Shown piece by piece: positions 9,970-16,525 of a stretch of 64,000 nt of DNA; within the stretch, counting starts at the first letter, position 1, and each line of letters begins with the position of its first letter. The stretch is from assembly GCF_011039275.1 (NCBI RefSeq), contig NZ_JAAKGB010000001.1:124001-188000 (forward strand), in the 5' to 3' direction. Position numbers and translations under genes: made by a program. Origin of the DNA: Streptococcus hyointestinalis. GTDB lineage: Bacteria > Bacillota > Bacilli > Lactobacillales > Streptococcaceae. The notes beneath the pieces are model-generated. The model saw only the letters and a program-made list of their open reading frames with translations. It did not search any database and was not told the origin of the DNA.

Positions 9970-10936
9970 ACAGCAGGCAAAACTCATCCAACTGTTTAAC
10001 AATCTTTTTGTCAGTGGCTTTACACTCGGCGAGATGGTGACATTTTTAAAACGCAGTCAATTGCTGAATGACAGCTACACCAGCCAGATGGAAGCCTCGC
10101 TCTTAGAGGGAGACAGCATGGCAAAGATGATGGCAGCTGTTGGCTTTTCAGATACCATCGTCACCCAGATGTCGCTTGCTGATATTCATGGCAACACTCA
10201 AAAGAGTCTGACCAAAATCGAGAGTTATCTGCGCAGCATGGCGACACTCAAGAAAAAACTGGTTGAAGTAGCGACCTATCCGATTATCCTCCTTAGTTTT
10301 TTAGTGTTAATCATGATAGGGCTCAAAAACTACCTCATCCCTCAGCTGGACGGTGGCAATCTAGCGACACGTCTCGTAGCTTCCTTTCCTCTTCTCTTTT
10401 TCGCCTTTCTTTTTGGCGGTCTCGCCATTTTAGCTGCGTGCTATCTTTGGCTGCGGCAGATGTCTCGTATGATGGCAGCTACGCTCTTAAGTAAACTTCC
10501 CTTTATCGGAAATTATGTCAAGCTCTATCTGACGGCTTACTACGCTCGTGAGTGGGGCAATCTCATCGGTCAAGGGGTGGATTTATCTCAGATTGTCCGT
10601 CTTATGCAGGAGCAAAAGTCACAACTTTTTAACGAGATTGGCAGTGACTTAGAAGAAAAGTTCCTGTCTGGTCAGACCTTTTGTGAGACGGTGCTAGCTT
10701 ATCCCTTTTTTCTAAGAGAGCTAGGGCTTATCATCGAGTACGGCGAGGTCAAGGCAAAGCTAGGTGCTGAGCTAGACATCTATGCCGATGAGACTTGGGA
10801 GACATTCTTTTTACGTTTGCAAAAGGCAACCCAGCTCATCCAACCCTTAATTTTTATCTTTGTAGCACTCGTTATCGTTATGATTTACGCTGCAATGTTA
10901 CTACCAATGTATCAAAATATGGAGTTTAATGTATGA
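9845..10936 (+). CDS. comYB: Competence pilus platform protein ComYB (ComGB)
   Basis: Inner-membrane GspF/PilC-type platform protein for the competence pseudopilus. It contains two T2SSF-like domains and three hydrophobic helices (near residues 145, 190 and the C-terminus). The annotated ATG overlaps comYA by 125 bases, which is more than expected. Family alignment suggests translation really begins around residue 20 (SWLKTDIS) or at a TTG at 9959, but neither has a standard ATG; the true start is unresolved. The gene's end overlaps the comYC start by four bases (GTATGA context), indicating coupling. Confidence 0.88.
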   Translation: MILPQKISKSIAQTSGTPRWISWLKTDISLVKKLPSKRLSARQQAKLIQLFNNLFVSGFTLGEMVTFLKRSQLLNDSYTSQMEASLLEGDSMAKMMAAVGFSDTIVTQMSLADIHGNTQKSLTKIESYLRSMATLKKKLVEVATYPIILLSFLVLIMIGLKNYLIPQLDGGNLATRLVASFPLLFFAFLFGGLAILAACYLWLRQMSRMMAATLLSKLPFIGNYVKLYLTAYYAREWGNLIGQGVDLSQIVRLMQEQKSQLFNEIGSDLEEKFLSGQTFCETVLAYPFFLRELGLIIEYGEVKAKLGAELDIYADETWETFFLRLQKATQLIQPLIFIFVALVIVMIYAAMLLPMYQNMEFNV

Positions 10937-11028
10937 AAAAATATCTCAATTTTCTCACCAAAACCAAGGCTAAAGCCTTCACACTTATTGAAATGAACGA
11001 TAGTAAAATTTGTTATACTTTCCACTGA
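10933..11028 (+). pseudogene. comYC: comYC 5' fragment, cut by prophage at attL
   Basis: The N-terminus of the major competence pseudopilin: a basic leader, then the prepilin cleavage and hydrophobic start AFTLIEM. After codon 21 the frame enters phage DNA and stops 10 codons later, giving a 31-residue peptide without a usable transmembrane helix. The other part of the gene lies after the prophage, at 53,957 onward. Joining the two gives 108 codons, the normal ComGC length, with no base lost. This is a reversible interruption and not decay. Confidence 0.93.
10966..11013. other. attL attachment site
   Basis: Left host-phage junction. Shared bases with attR are ATTGA plus ATG (10987-10991, 10993-10995). 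The phage half runs to the arm TAAAATTTGT (11004-11013), which overlaps the integrase stop codon. The symmetry centre of the reconstructed attP falls on GA at 10990-10991. Confidence 0.8.
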
Positions 11029-12458
11029 ATGAAAATCTTGTGAGCTTTTACGATTACTTTATGAACCAAGCTACGGACGAGCACTTTTTGTTCTTCGTAA
11101 TCCATCTCTAAAATGTTTTCACAGCTTAAAAGTTTTATTATGTCCTTTTTTCGTTCCTCTTGTTTTAAAGTTGGGTCATTTTCGAGTTCGGATTGTATTT
11201 GTTTTCTTGTGGCTTTAATGTCAGTGGATTTTGCTTTTAGTTCATCAAGTGTAATCATATCATTGATGTATAAATTATTGAATTTTTCTAGTTTAGTGGA
11301 TAGTGTTTTCAATTGTCTTTTCAAGTTTTCACGGTCTAGTTTTTTTGTGTTGGTGTTGGAAAATAGGTCGTCAATAGCGTCATTATTATTTTGAAATTTG
11401 CTAATTTCTTTGAGCACATATTGTTCTAATTCTTGTTTATCGTATGCCCCTGAGTCACATTTTTTATTGTCATTGTAGACTGTGACGCCCAGCGTTGTCC
11501 GTGGATGTCTCTGAACGCATTCATATCTGATATATCGTGTACCATCTTTTCTAGGTACTCCCATAATAATTCTAAGCGGTGCGCCACAGTAGCCACATTT
11601 CAATAAGCCAGACAACAAATATTTAGCCTGAAATGGTCTAGGATTATTCAATTCAGCAGCTTTTCGTTGTCTGATTTTCAGTTCCTCTTGTGTTTTGTTA
11701 TAAGTTTCCTCTGAAATAATCGGCGCGTGATTGCCTAAGAAAACTTGTCCTTTGTATTGATTGTAACCACAATAAACTGGATTATCTAGCATGTTTCTGA
11801 CAGTTCGATAACTCCATGGTGTTTTCTTAGGGTATTTTTGGTTCATATCGTCCCTTAACTTAGTAATCGACCTACCAGCTAAATATGTTTCAAAGGCATA
11901 TTTAACAGCTTGAGCTTCCAGCTCATTTATGGTCATTTCACCAGTGCCTGCGTGGTAGTTGTAACCATAAGCCACTTTTGACCACATCATAGACTTACCA
12001 GCCTTGGCACGTCCTAGTTTTCCAAGTTGCATCCGTTCTTTGATTTGTTCTCTTTCAAGTTGGGCAAAGACTGATAACAGTCCGATCATGGCTTTACCAA
12101 AGGGTGTCGAAGTATCAAAGTTTTCTTGCAAACTCAAAAACGCAATATCGTTTTTAATGAATATGTCCTCAATCAAGTACAAAGTATCTTTTTGACTTCG
12201 GCTTAGACGATCCAGCTTGTAGACTAGGACTGTATCAAATGACTTGCGTTTGGCGTCTTTAATGAGCTGTTCCAGCGCTGGTCGTTCGGTATTTGAACCT
12301 GAAAAGCCACCGTCAACGTAAACATCATAGACTGTCCAGTCCTTGATTTTGCAATAGCTAGTAAGTTTGTCCTTTTGTTCCTCAATCGAGTAGCCTTCTT
12401 CGGCTTGGTTAGTCGTTGAAACACGAACGTAAATTGCAACTTTATTTGTAGTAATCAT
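11013..12458 (-). CDS. int: Large serine recombinase (phage integrase)
   Basis: Site-specific recombinase that inserts and, with a directionality factor, excises the prophage. The 481-residue protein has an N-terminal resolvase domain with catalytic Ser14 in IYVRVST and YKLDRLSRSQ near residue 70. A recombinase domain follows, then a zinc-ribbon (CGYCGAPLR with later CVQRH and CDSGAY) and a C-terminal coiled coil, the typical large-serine architecture. The ATG at 12,458 has GAGG upstream; an in-frame extension lacks an RBS. It lies at the very left end, its stop codon inside the attL arm. No excisionase-like RDF is recognisable elsewhere, which is normal because these are not conserved. Confidence 0.95.
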   Translation of the reverse strand: MITTNKVAIYVRVSTTNQAEEGYSIEEQKDKLTSYCKIKDWTVYDVYVDGGFSGSNTERPALEQLIKDAKRKSFDTVLVYKLDRLSRSQKDTLYLIEDIFIKNDIAFLSLQENFDTSTPFGKAMIGLLSVFAQLEREQIKERMQLGKLGRAKAGKSMMWSKVAYGYNYHAGTGEMTINELEAQAVKYAFETYLAGRSITKLRDDMNQKYPKKTPWSYRTVRNMLDNPVYCGYNQYKGQVFLGNHAPIISEETYNKTQEELKIRQRKAAELNNPRPFQAKYLLSGLLKCGYCGAPLRIIMGVPRKDGTRYIRYECVQRHPRTTLGVTVYNDNKKCDSGAYDKQELEQYVLKEISKFQNNNDAIDDLFSNTNTKKLDRENLKRQLKTLSTKLEKFNNLYINDMITLDELKAKSTDIKATRKQIQSELENDPTLKQEERKKDIIKLLSCENILEMDYEEQKVLVRSLVHKVIVKAHKIFIQWKV

Positions 12459-12538
12459 TGTTTTGTACCTCTTTTTTTGGTAAAATGGGTACAAGAAAAA
12501 GGGCTTTTGAATGCCTGATTTTCTTATACTTTTGCTTT

Positions 12539-12583
12539 GCCCTGCGCTCTCCTTGACCAAAATTTGAGCGTGGGGCTTTTTTT
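12539..12583 (+). terminator. Plus-strand terminator between int and the PH-SHOCT gene
   Basis: An 11-bp stem (12,539-12,549 with 12,566-12,576) includes two G-U pairs in plus-strand RNA and is followed by seven Ts. It would stop rightward transcripts coming from host comYA-B through antisense int, before they run across the lysogeny genes. Confidence 0.65.
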
Positions 12584-12585
12584 GT

Positions 12586-13110
12586 CTAGTTAGCTAAAAT
12601 TTTTGCTTTTTGCGCTTCAAATTCGTCTTGTGATAAAACGCCAGCGTCTAAAAGACCTTTTAGTTTTAAAAGTTCATCAGCTACAGTTCCCTCAGCTTGG
12701 GCGCTATATCCATGTAACTGTTTTTTGTACTTTTCAGCGTTTTCTTTGATAGCATTTGCCATAATATCAGTTGTTTGTTTTGCAACATTGCCTACCTTGA
12801 CGGAAGTAGTGCCATTCATTACAGAAATTTCCCCTAAAAGAAGTCCTTTAGAATAAGAAACACCATTTACCATATCAAGAGGAATTTCAGTGGTTCGTAC
12901 GCCGTAGAAAAATCCTTTATCGATAAAGAGCAATCGTTTTTGAGTGAGCACAACTAAAACAGTATTTCCGTTAACTAATCCAGATGTTGCATATTGAATG
13001 ACTTCATCATCGTAAAGAATTTCAGGAAGAGATTTAATTTCTTTTTTAGTACCAAAAGTATCATAAACACCAGCGTCTTTTAATTGCTTTAATACTGTTT
13101 CAATATTCAT
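12586..13110 (-). CDS. PH-domain and SHOCT-domain protein
   Basis: A 174-residue soluble protein. Residues 20-115 resemble a bacterial PH-like domain (bPH family: TSGLVNGNTVLVVLTQKRLL). The last 30 residues form a SHOCT helix pair (ELLKLKGLLDAGVLSQDEF). Such proteins are common between int and cI in Gram-positive prophages; their role is unknown, though membrane association or superinfection exclusion has been proposed for genes at this position. It is downstream of the repressor gene on the same strand, so it is probably expressed in the lysogen. The RBS AGGAG is well placed. Confidence 0.8.
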   Translation of the reverse strand: MNIETVLKQLKDAGVYDTFGTKKEIKSLPEILYDDEVIQYATSGLVNGNTVLVVLTQKRLLFIDKGFFYGVRTTEIPLDMVNGVSYSKGLLLGEISVMNGTTSVKVGNVAKQTTDIMANAIKENAEKYKKQLHGYSAQAEGTVADELLKLKGLLDAGVLSQDEFEAQKAKILAN

Positions 13111-13164
13111 CTTTTTTTCTCCTACACAGCTTTTAGTGTGGATCAGTTATTGCACATATTTGTT

Positions 13165-13944
13165 TTAGTTTTCTCTATAGATGTCTACAACTTCACCAAT
13201 CGTTCTAATCGAGTCATCTTCAGTCAGGTAGATCTCACTATATTTATTATTGAGACTTTGTAAGTACCATGAGCCATCATAATCACGTTTTAACTTTTTA
13301 ACAAAGTTTTGATTATTGACTTGGAAAATACCGATTTTATTAACTTCGACTTGACTAGATGCTTTGATAAATAGTAAATCATTATCTTTTATCAGTGGTT
13401 CCATTGAGTCACCAGCAACCTTAGCGACAGTGTCATATTTATCTCTTTCAGGAATATCATCCACACGCAACTTAACTTCCATGTGTAAATTGTCGTCCTG
13501 AAAGACCCCTTGACCTGCTGATACCAGTCCCTCAACATAGTCTGTGGTATATTCTGGATTTTCCTCCTCAGCTTTCAATTTATCAAAGATCGATGTGACT
13601 GTTCCTTTTGGATTGTTTTGTTCTTCTAATTGCTCTTGTGCAAAGTCAAGAACCTTCTTTTGTCGTGGCTCTTCTAACTGTTTATAAACAGTTGCAATTT
13701 CAGACTGTTTATTTGAGTCTGAAATTTTTCCATGTGGACTGTCTGTTAATACCAAAAGATAATCGGAAGTAACGCCAAAAATCTCTGATAACTTTTTTAA
13801 ATCTTTACCTTTTGGGAAGTTTTCGTTTTTTTCCCATTTTGATACAGTTGTATAAGTCTTCATTCCAAGTATTTCAGAAAGTTCAGTTTGCGTCATGTTG
13901 CGACTCTCTCTTAACTTTCGTACTCTATCACCTAATTGTTCCAT
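13165..13944 (-). CDS. CI-like repressor, HTH plus S24 peptidase
   Basis: Maintains lysogeny by binding operators in the adjacent divergent region. The 259-residue protein has an XRE helix-turn-helix at residues 7-60 and a C-terminal LexA/CI peptidase domain. The self-cleavage pair Ala143-Gly144 (SAGQG), nucleophile Ser180 (GDSMEP) and a base lysine in FVKKLK near 216 are all present. It should therefore be inactivated by RecA after DNA damage, making the prophage SOS-inducible. The start has AGGAGG. Its promoter and a 13-bp operator overlap in the intergenic region. Confidence 0.93.
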   Translation of the reverse strand: MEQLGDRVRKLRESRNMTQTELSEILGMKTYTTVSKWEKNENFPKGKDLKKLSEIFGVTSDYLLVLTDSPHGKISDSNKQSEIATVYKQLEEPRQKKVLDFAQEQLEEQNNPKGTVTSIFDKLKAEEENPEYTTDYVEGLVSAGQGVFQDDNLHMEVKLRVDDIPERDKYDTVAKVAGDSMEPLIKDNDLLFIKASSQVEVNKIGIFQVNNQNFVKKLKRDYDGSWYLQSLNNKYSEIYLTEDDSIRTIGEVVDIYREN

Positions 13945-14007
13945 GAGACTCCTCCTTATCTCAAATGTTATATTTTGTTTATTCTTTATCTTTATTTTGA
14001 TAAGTTT

Positions 14008-14145
14008 ATTATATCAAATACATGATTAAAAATCAACTATATAAGAAAAAAGTTTTATATGACATATGAATTTAAAAAATATTTCAAAAAAAAAGAAAAT
14101 AAATCATAAAAAATACTTGACATAAGATTTAAAATCATATAAAAT
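14008..14145. promoter_or_regulatory. Divergent lysogeny switch: PR, PRM and two operators
   Basis: Leftward promoter for the repressor: TTGATT (14,031-14,036, minus) and TATAAT (14,008-14,013, minus), 17 apart. Rightward promoter for the Cro-like gene: TTGACA (14,117-14,122) and TAAAAT (14,140-14,145), also 17 apart. Near-palindromic 13-mers lie in each: TGATTAAAAATCA at 14,023 overlapping the leftward -35/spacer, and AGATTTAAAATCA at 14,125 in the rightward spacer. The surrounding 230 bases are very AT-rich and hold no gene. Confidence 0.75.
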
Positions 14146-14176
14146 AAAATCATCAAAACGAAAGGAGAAAAAAGAA

Positions 14177-14377
14177 ATGGTCACTATTGCAGAGCTAAGA
14201 GCTAAAAATAACAAGATGTCTCAACGTGAGTTAGCAAAAAAACTTGGTGTTACTCAAACATCCATCAGCAATTGGGAAAAGGACCAGACTAAAATAGCGG
14301 GAGAACATCTTATTAGTTTAGCGTTGTTTTTCAATGTTTCAACTGATGACATTCTTGGCATTAAGAAAGTCACATAA
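14177..14377 (+). CDS. Cro-like XRE regulator
   Basis: A 66-residue single-domain helix-turn-helix protein (SQRELAKKLGVTQTSISNWE, about residues 15-34). It is first in the rightward early operon, right after the promoter that CI would repress. This position and size are typical of Cro, which shuts off the repressor gene on induction. It has a strong AAAGGAG site. A further perfect palindromic operator lies just after its stop. Confidence 0.88.
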   Translation: MVTIAELRAKNNKMSQRELAKKLGVTQTSISNWEKDQTKIAGEHLISLALFFNVSTDDILGIKKVT

Positions 14378-14391
14378 TTTTTTTAAACCAT

Positions 14392-14410
14392 ATATGATTT
14401 AAAATCATAT
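14392..14410. promoter_or_regulatory. Third operator-like palindrome
   Basis: A 19-bp perfect palindrome about a central base, containing TGATTTAAAATCA. It is the best match to the two operators in the switch region, but lies downstream of the Cro-like gene. Confidence 0.65.
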
Positions 14411-14430
14411 AGAGACTAGAAAGGGGAAAA

Positions 14431-14778
14431 ATGAAACCACAAAAATATCCGTATAGCGGACAAAGAAAAAAGCCTATCTCAAATGAGATAGACAGCAAGA
14501 AGCTTACTGAAGCTATTCTTGAAGCCAATCATGATACAGTTAGCGCTAATGAAGCAACAGACATTGTGCTAAATACTATTGACTCTTGTGTTTTTACACG
14601 TCTAGAAGAAAAAGGGACAACAGCAACAGTACCGATGGAAATAATGAAAAACCTACTCAAAAGAGCAGGTTGGTTGAAACCTAGCGAACGTCTAAGCTTG
14701 AAGTGGCATTTTGCTAATTCTAAAGATAAGCTAGAAATTTACAAAATACTTGCTGAACTTCCTAACGATATGTTTTAG
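14431..14778 (+). CDS. Hypothetical early phage protein
   Basis: A 115-residue soluble protein, basic at the N-terminus (YPYSGQRKKP), mainly helical afterwards. It follows AAAGGGG and the third operator, so it is likely to be under repressor control. I recognise no family. Its 3' end overlaps a convergent minus-strand gene by 17 bases. Confidence 0.65.
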   Translation: MKPQKYPYSGQRKKPISNEIDSKKLTEAILEANHDTVSANEATDIVLNTIDSCVFTRLEEKGTTATVPMEIMKNLLKRAGWLKPSERLSLKWHFANSKDKLEIYKILAELPNDMF

Positions 14779-14974
14779 GAAGAGTAGAGTAGCCAAAGAT
14801 TGAACTTATTTTTAAAGCTACAATTTCATTGTCTTGTACAAAAACAAGCATCTCACGACTACTATCAAATTCAATCCAATTGTCAATTTTGAAAGAACCG
14901 ACCGTAGAATGTAAAATTGTTCTTTCATAGTCGTCAATGGAATTGAGACAACCTCTTAGTTCGTCGATGGTCAT
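14762..14974 (-). CDS. Hypothetical minus-strand protein in the early region
   Basis: Seventy residues, acidic, no recognised domain. Support for a real gene is unusually strong for its size: a perfect AGGAGGTG site seven bases before ATG and an extended -10 (TGATATAAT) right upstream, on the strand opposite to all neighbouring early genes. It converges with and overlaps the end of the preceding plus-strand gene. It is outside the leftward repressor transcript, so it would be transcribed alone, possibly in the lysogen. Confidence 0.65.
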   Translation of the reverse strand: MTIDELRGCLNSIDDYERTILHSTVGSFKIDNWIEFDSSREMLVFVQDNEIVALKISSIFGYSTLPKTYR

Positions 14975-14993
14975 AAAATCACCTCCTGATTTT

Positions 14994-15026
14994 ATTATAT
15001 CAGAGATGAGTTTAAATAAAAGTCAA
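14994..15026 (-). promoter_or_regulatory. Promoter of the minus-strand 70-aa gene
   Basis: Extended -10 TGATATAAT (reverse of 14,994-15,002). A TTGACT lies at 15,021-15,026 but with 21 bases of spacing, so the extended -10 probably carries most of the recognition. Confidence 0.55.
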
Positions 15027-15044
15027 AAAAGGAAAGAGGTAAGC

Positions 15045-15173
15045 ATGGGAGGATTTTTAGTCATCATTTTGCTTTGGGCTATTATTTACTCACCGATTGT
15101 CTTCTCTATGTTTAAAGAGTCCCTTGAAGAACACCAAAAATCTTCGGAAAATTTTGAAGAGGAGGAAGATTGA
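15045..15173 (+). CDS. Small single-TM phage protein
   Basis: Forty-two residues: a hydrophobic helix at residues 3-20 (FLVIILLWAIIYSPIVFSMF), then an acidic tail. GGAAAGAGG precedes the ATG by five bases. Its function is unknown; it is paired with another small membrane peptide four bases downstream. Confidence 0.6.
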   Translation: MGGFLVIILLWAIIYSPIVFSMFKESLEEHQKSSENFEEEED

Positions 15174-15176
15174 TAC

Positions 15177-15305
15177 ATGAAAAAACTAAAAAAAGCCTTC
15201 GCATATTTAGACGAGGGAGATATTGCATTAGCAATCATAGGTAGTTTAATCGGTGTAGTCATCGGAACAGCTATCTTTTATCTATTTATCGTGAAATTTC
15301 TTTGA
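15177..15305 (+). CDS. Small single-TM phage protein
   Basis: Forty-two residues: a basic N-terminus (MKKLKKAF), then a glycine-containing hydrophobic helix at residues 17-42. The RBS (GGAGGAAG) lies inside the end of the preceding gene. The family is not recognised. Membrane orientation is predicted with the N-terminus in the cytoplasm. Confidence 0.6.
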   Translation: MKKLKKAFAYLDEGDIALAIIGSLIGVVIGTAIFYLFIVKFL

Positions 15306-15324
15306 TTCAACTATATCAAAAAAA

Positions 15325-15355
15325 GCTTCTCACGAACGGCAATTCAATGAGAAGC
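15325..15355 (+). promoter_or_regulatory. Hairpin between early genes
   Basis: GCTTCTCA at 15,325-15,332 pairs with TGAGAAGC at 15,348-15,355 around a 15-base loop. No T-run follows. An AT-rich stretch (TATTATAAGGATATTATAAC) then leads into the next start codon, so it may be an attenuator, processing site or operator. Confidence 0.45.
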
Positions 15356-15385
15356 GCAGCAAAAATATTATAAGGATATTATAAC

Positions 15386-15562
15386 ATGAAAACAGCAAAA
15401 AAGAAATGGGAACCAGCCATTGTCAATTTACGGAAAGTTGTCGAGGACGGCAAAGAGCAATGGATTAAGTTTGAACCATCGGAGTATGTCATCCCTGCTG
15501 GGCATCAGTACTATGACATCATCAGAGATTTAAACAGACAACAGCTAGACAAAGGAGCATAA
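15386..15562 (+). CDS. Hypothetical small phage protein
   Basis: Fifty-eight residues, basic, soluble: MKTAKKKWEPAIVNLRKVV then a conserved-looking FEPSEYVIPAGHQYYD. It is followed two bases later by the next small gene. I recognise no function. It is probably part of a string of early takeover genes; AAGGATAT upstream is a modest RBS. Confidence 0.55.
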   Translation: MKTAKKKWEPAIVNLRKVVEDGKEQWIKFEPSEYVIPAGHQYYDIIRDLNRQQLDKGA

Positions 15563-15564
15563 CA

Positions 15565-15699
15565 ATGAAACTATTTAACTTTATTTTTAGTAAAAAACAA
15601 GAACAAGTCGAATTGCCACAACGACAATGGCAAAGCTGGGAAAAATCAAAAGAGCTTTACAACAAGGCTCACGACATTGCAGAGGACAGTTTGATTTGA
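15565..15699 (+). CDS. Hypothetical small phage protein
   Basis: Forty-four residues with a hydrophobic start (MKLFNFIFS) and a charged, tryptophan-containing remainder. It has an AAAGGAG site inside the preceding gene's end. The function is unknown. Confidence 0.55.
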   Translation: MKLFNFIFSKKQEQVELPQRQWQSWEKSKELYNKAHDIAEDSLI

Positions 15700-15709
15700 G
15701 GTGGCAAGA

Positions 15710-15862
15710 ATGGACTTTACAGAAGAAACAGTCACTTTGAAACGTAGCGAGTGGCAAGAAATCATACGTCAGCGTGACTACTACATCAAGGAAAATGCAG
15801 AGTTAAACGCTGTGATTGATAGTATTTTAACGTCGGTTCATAACTGGAAGGGGAAGAAGTGA
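15710..15862 (+). CDS. Hypothetical small phage protein
   Basis: Fifty residues, helical and charged (VTLKRSEWQEIIRQRDYY). The RBS GAGGTGG lies upstream, and the last base of its TGA is the first base of the next ATG. No domain is recognised. Confidence 0.55.
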   Translation: MDFTEETVTLKRSEWQEIIRQRDYYIKENAELNAVIDSILTSVHNWKGKK

Positions 15863-16293
15863 TGACAGTAATTAAAAATTCGTTTGTGAAATTGCGAGAC
15901 ATGCGTGTAGACCAAAAGAAAGCCTACGAATTGGACTTGCAAAATATCGGTTTCAATGAAACGAAGTATTTAACTATCAACGGTTTCAATGCTGCTATTA
16001 AGCGTATTGGTAAAAATCATTTATGTGGATATGTCGAAGTTCCAGATAATCTCACAATCAATATTCATGACATTGATTGTCATGGTGGGATTACGTTTGA
16101 CCAAGAAAATGTGGATTTCTTTTCAATGAAGGGGCGTGTTGTTGGTTTCGATTGTGTCCATGCTTGTGACTGGACGCCAAATATACCAGCGATAACAGGA
16201 ACAGAAACTTACAAAGATACTGGATTTGTGCTGAATGAAATCTGGAAAATTGTGCAGCAATTGGAGGAGTTACAAGATGAGAATTGCAAATAA
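15862..16293 (+). CDS. Hypothetical phage protein
   Basis: A 143-residue soluble protein with several His/Cys residues (HDIDCHGG, CVHACDW), which could bind metal, though I do not recognise a known family. ATG follows GGAAGGGGAAG and overlaps the upstream stop. A GTG one codon earlier is possible. It lies just before the replication block. Confidence 0.65.
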   Translation: MTVIKNSFVKLRDMRVDQKKAYELDLQNIGFNETKYLTINGFNAAIKRIGKNHLCGYVEVPDNLTINIHDIDCHGGITFDQENVDFFSMKGRVVGFDCVHACDWTPNIPAITGTETYKDTGFVLNEIWKIVQQLEELQDENCK

Positions 16294-16525
16294 GAAAATT
16301 GGTTCACAATCAAATGGATATGGTCGTATTGGCTGTGATATGGCTTTGTATGATGAAATTGTTGATATTGCTAATAAGTGTGGCTTTACACTAACGAGCG
16401 TGACGAATGCACTTCTAGGTTATGCTTTGGAGCACAGTGAGATTATCACAGAAGAAAAAGTGGTAGAGGTGCACACGTTTAGAATTGGTGCGGAGGAATT
16501 TAACGATGACAATGACAATCAATAA
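16277..16525 (+). CDS. Hypothetical phage protein
   Basis: An 82-residue protein overlapping both neighbours (17 bases before, 20 bases after). The central part (MALYDEIVDIANKCGFTL then a helical segment) resembles small ribbon-helix-helix or helical DNA-binding folds, but this is a weak impression. GGAGGAG precedes the ATG. Confidence 0.55.
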   Translation: MRIANKKIGSQSNGYGRIGCDMALYDEIVDIANKCGFTLTSVTNALLGYALEHSEIITEEKVVEVHTFRIGAEEFNDDNDNQ

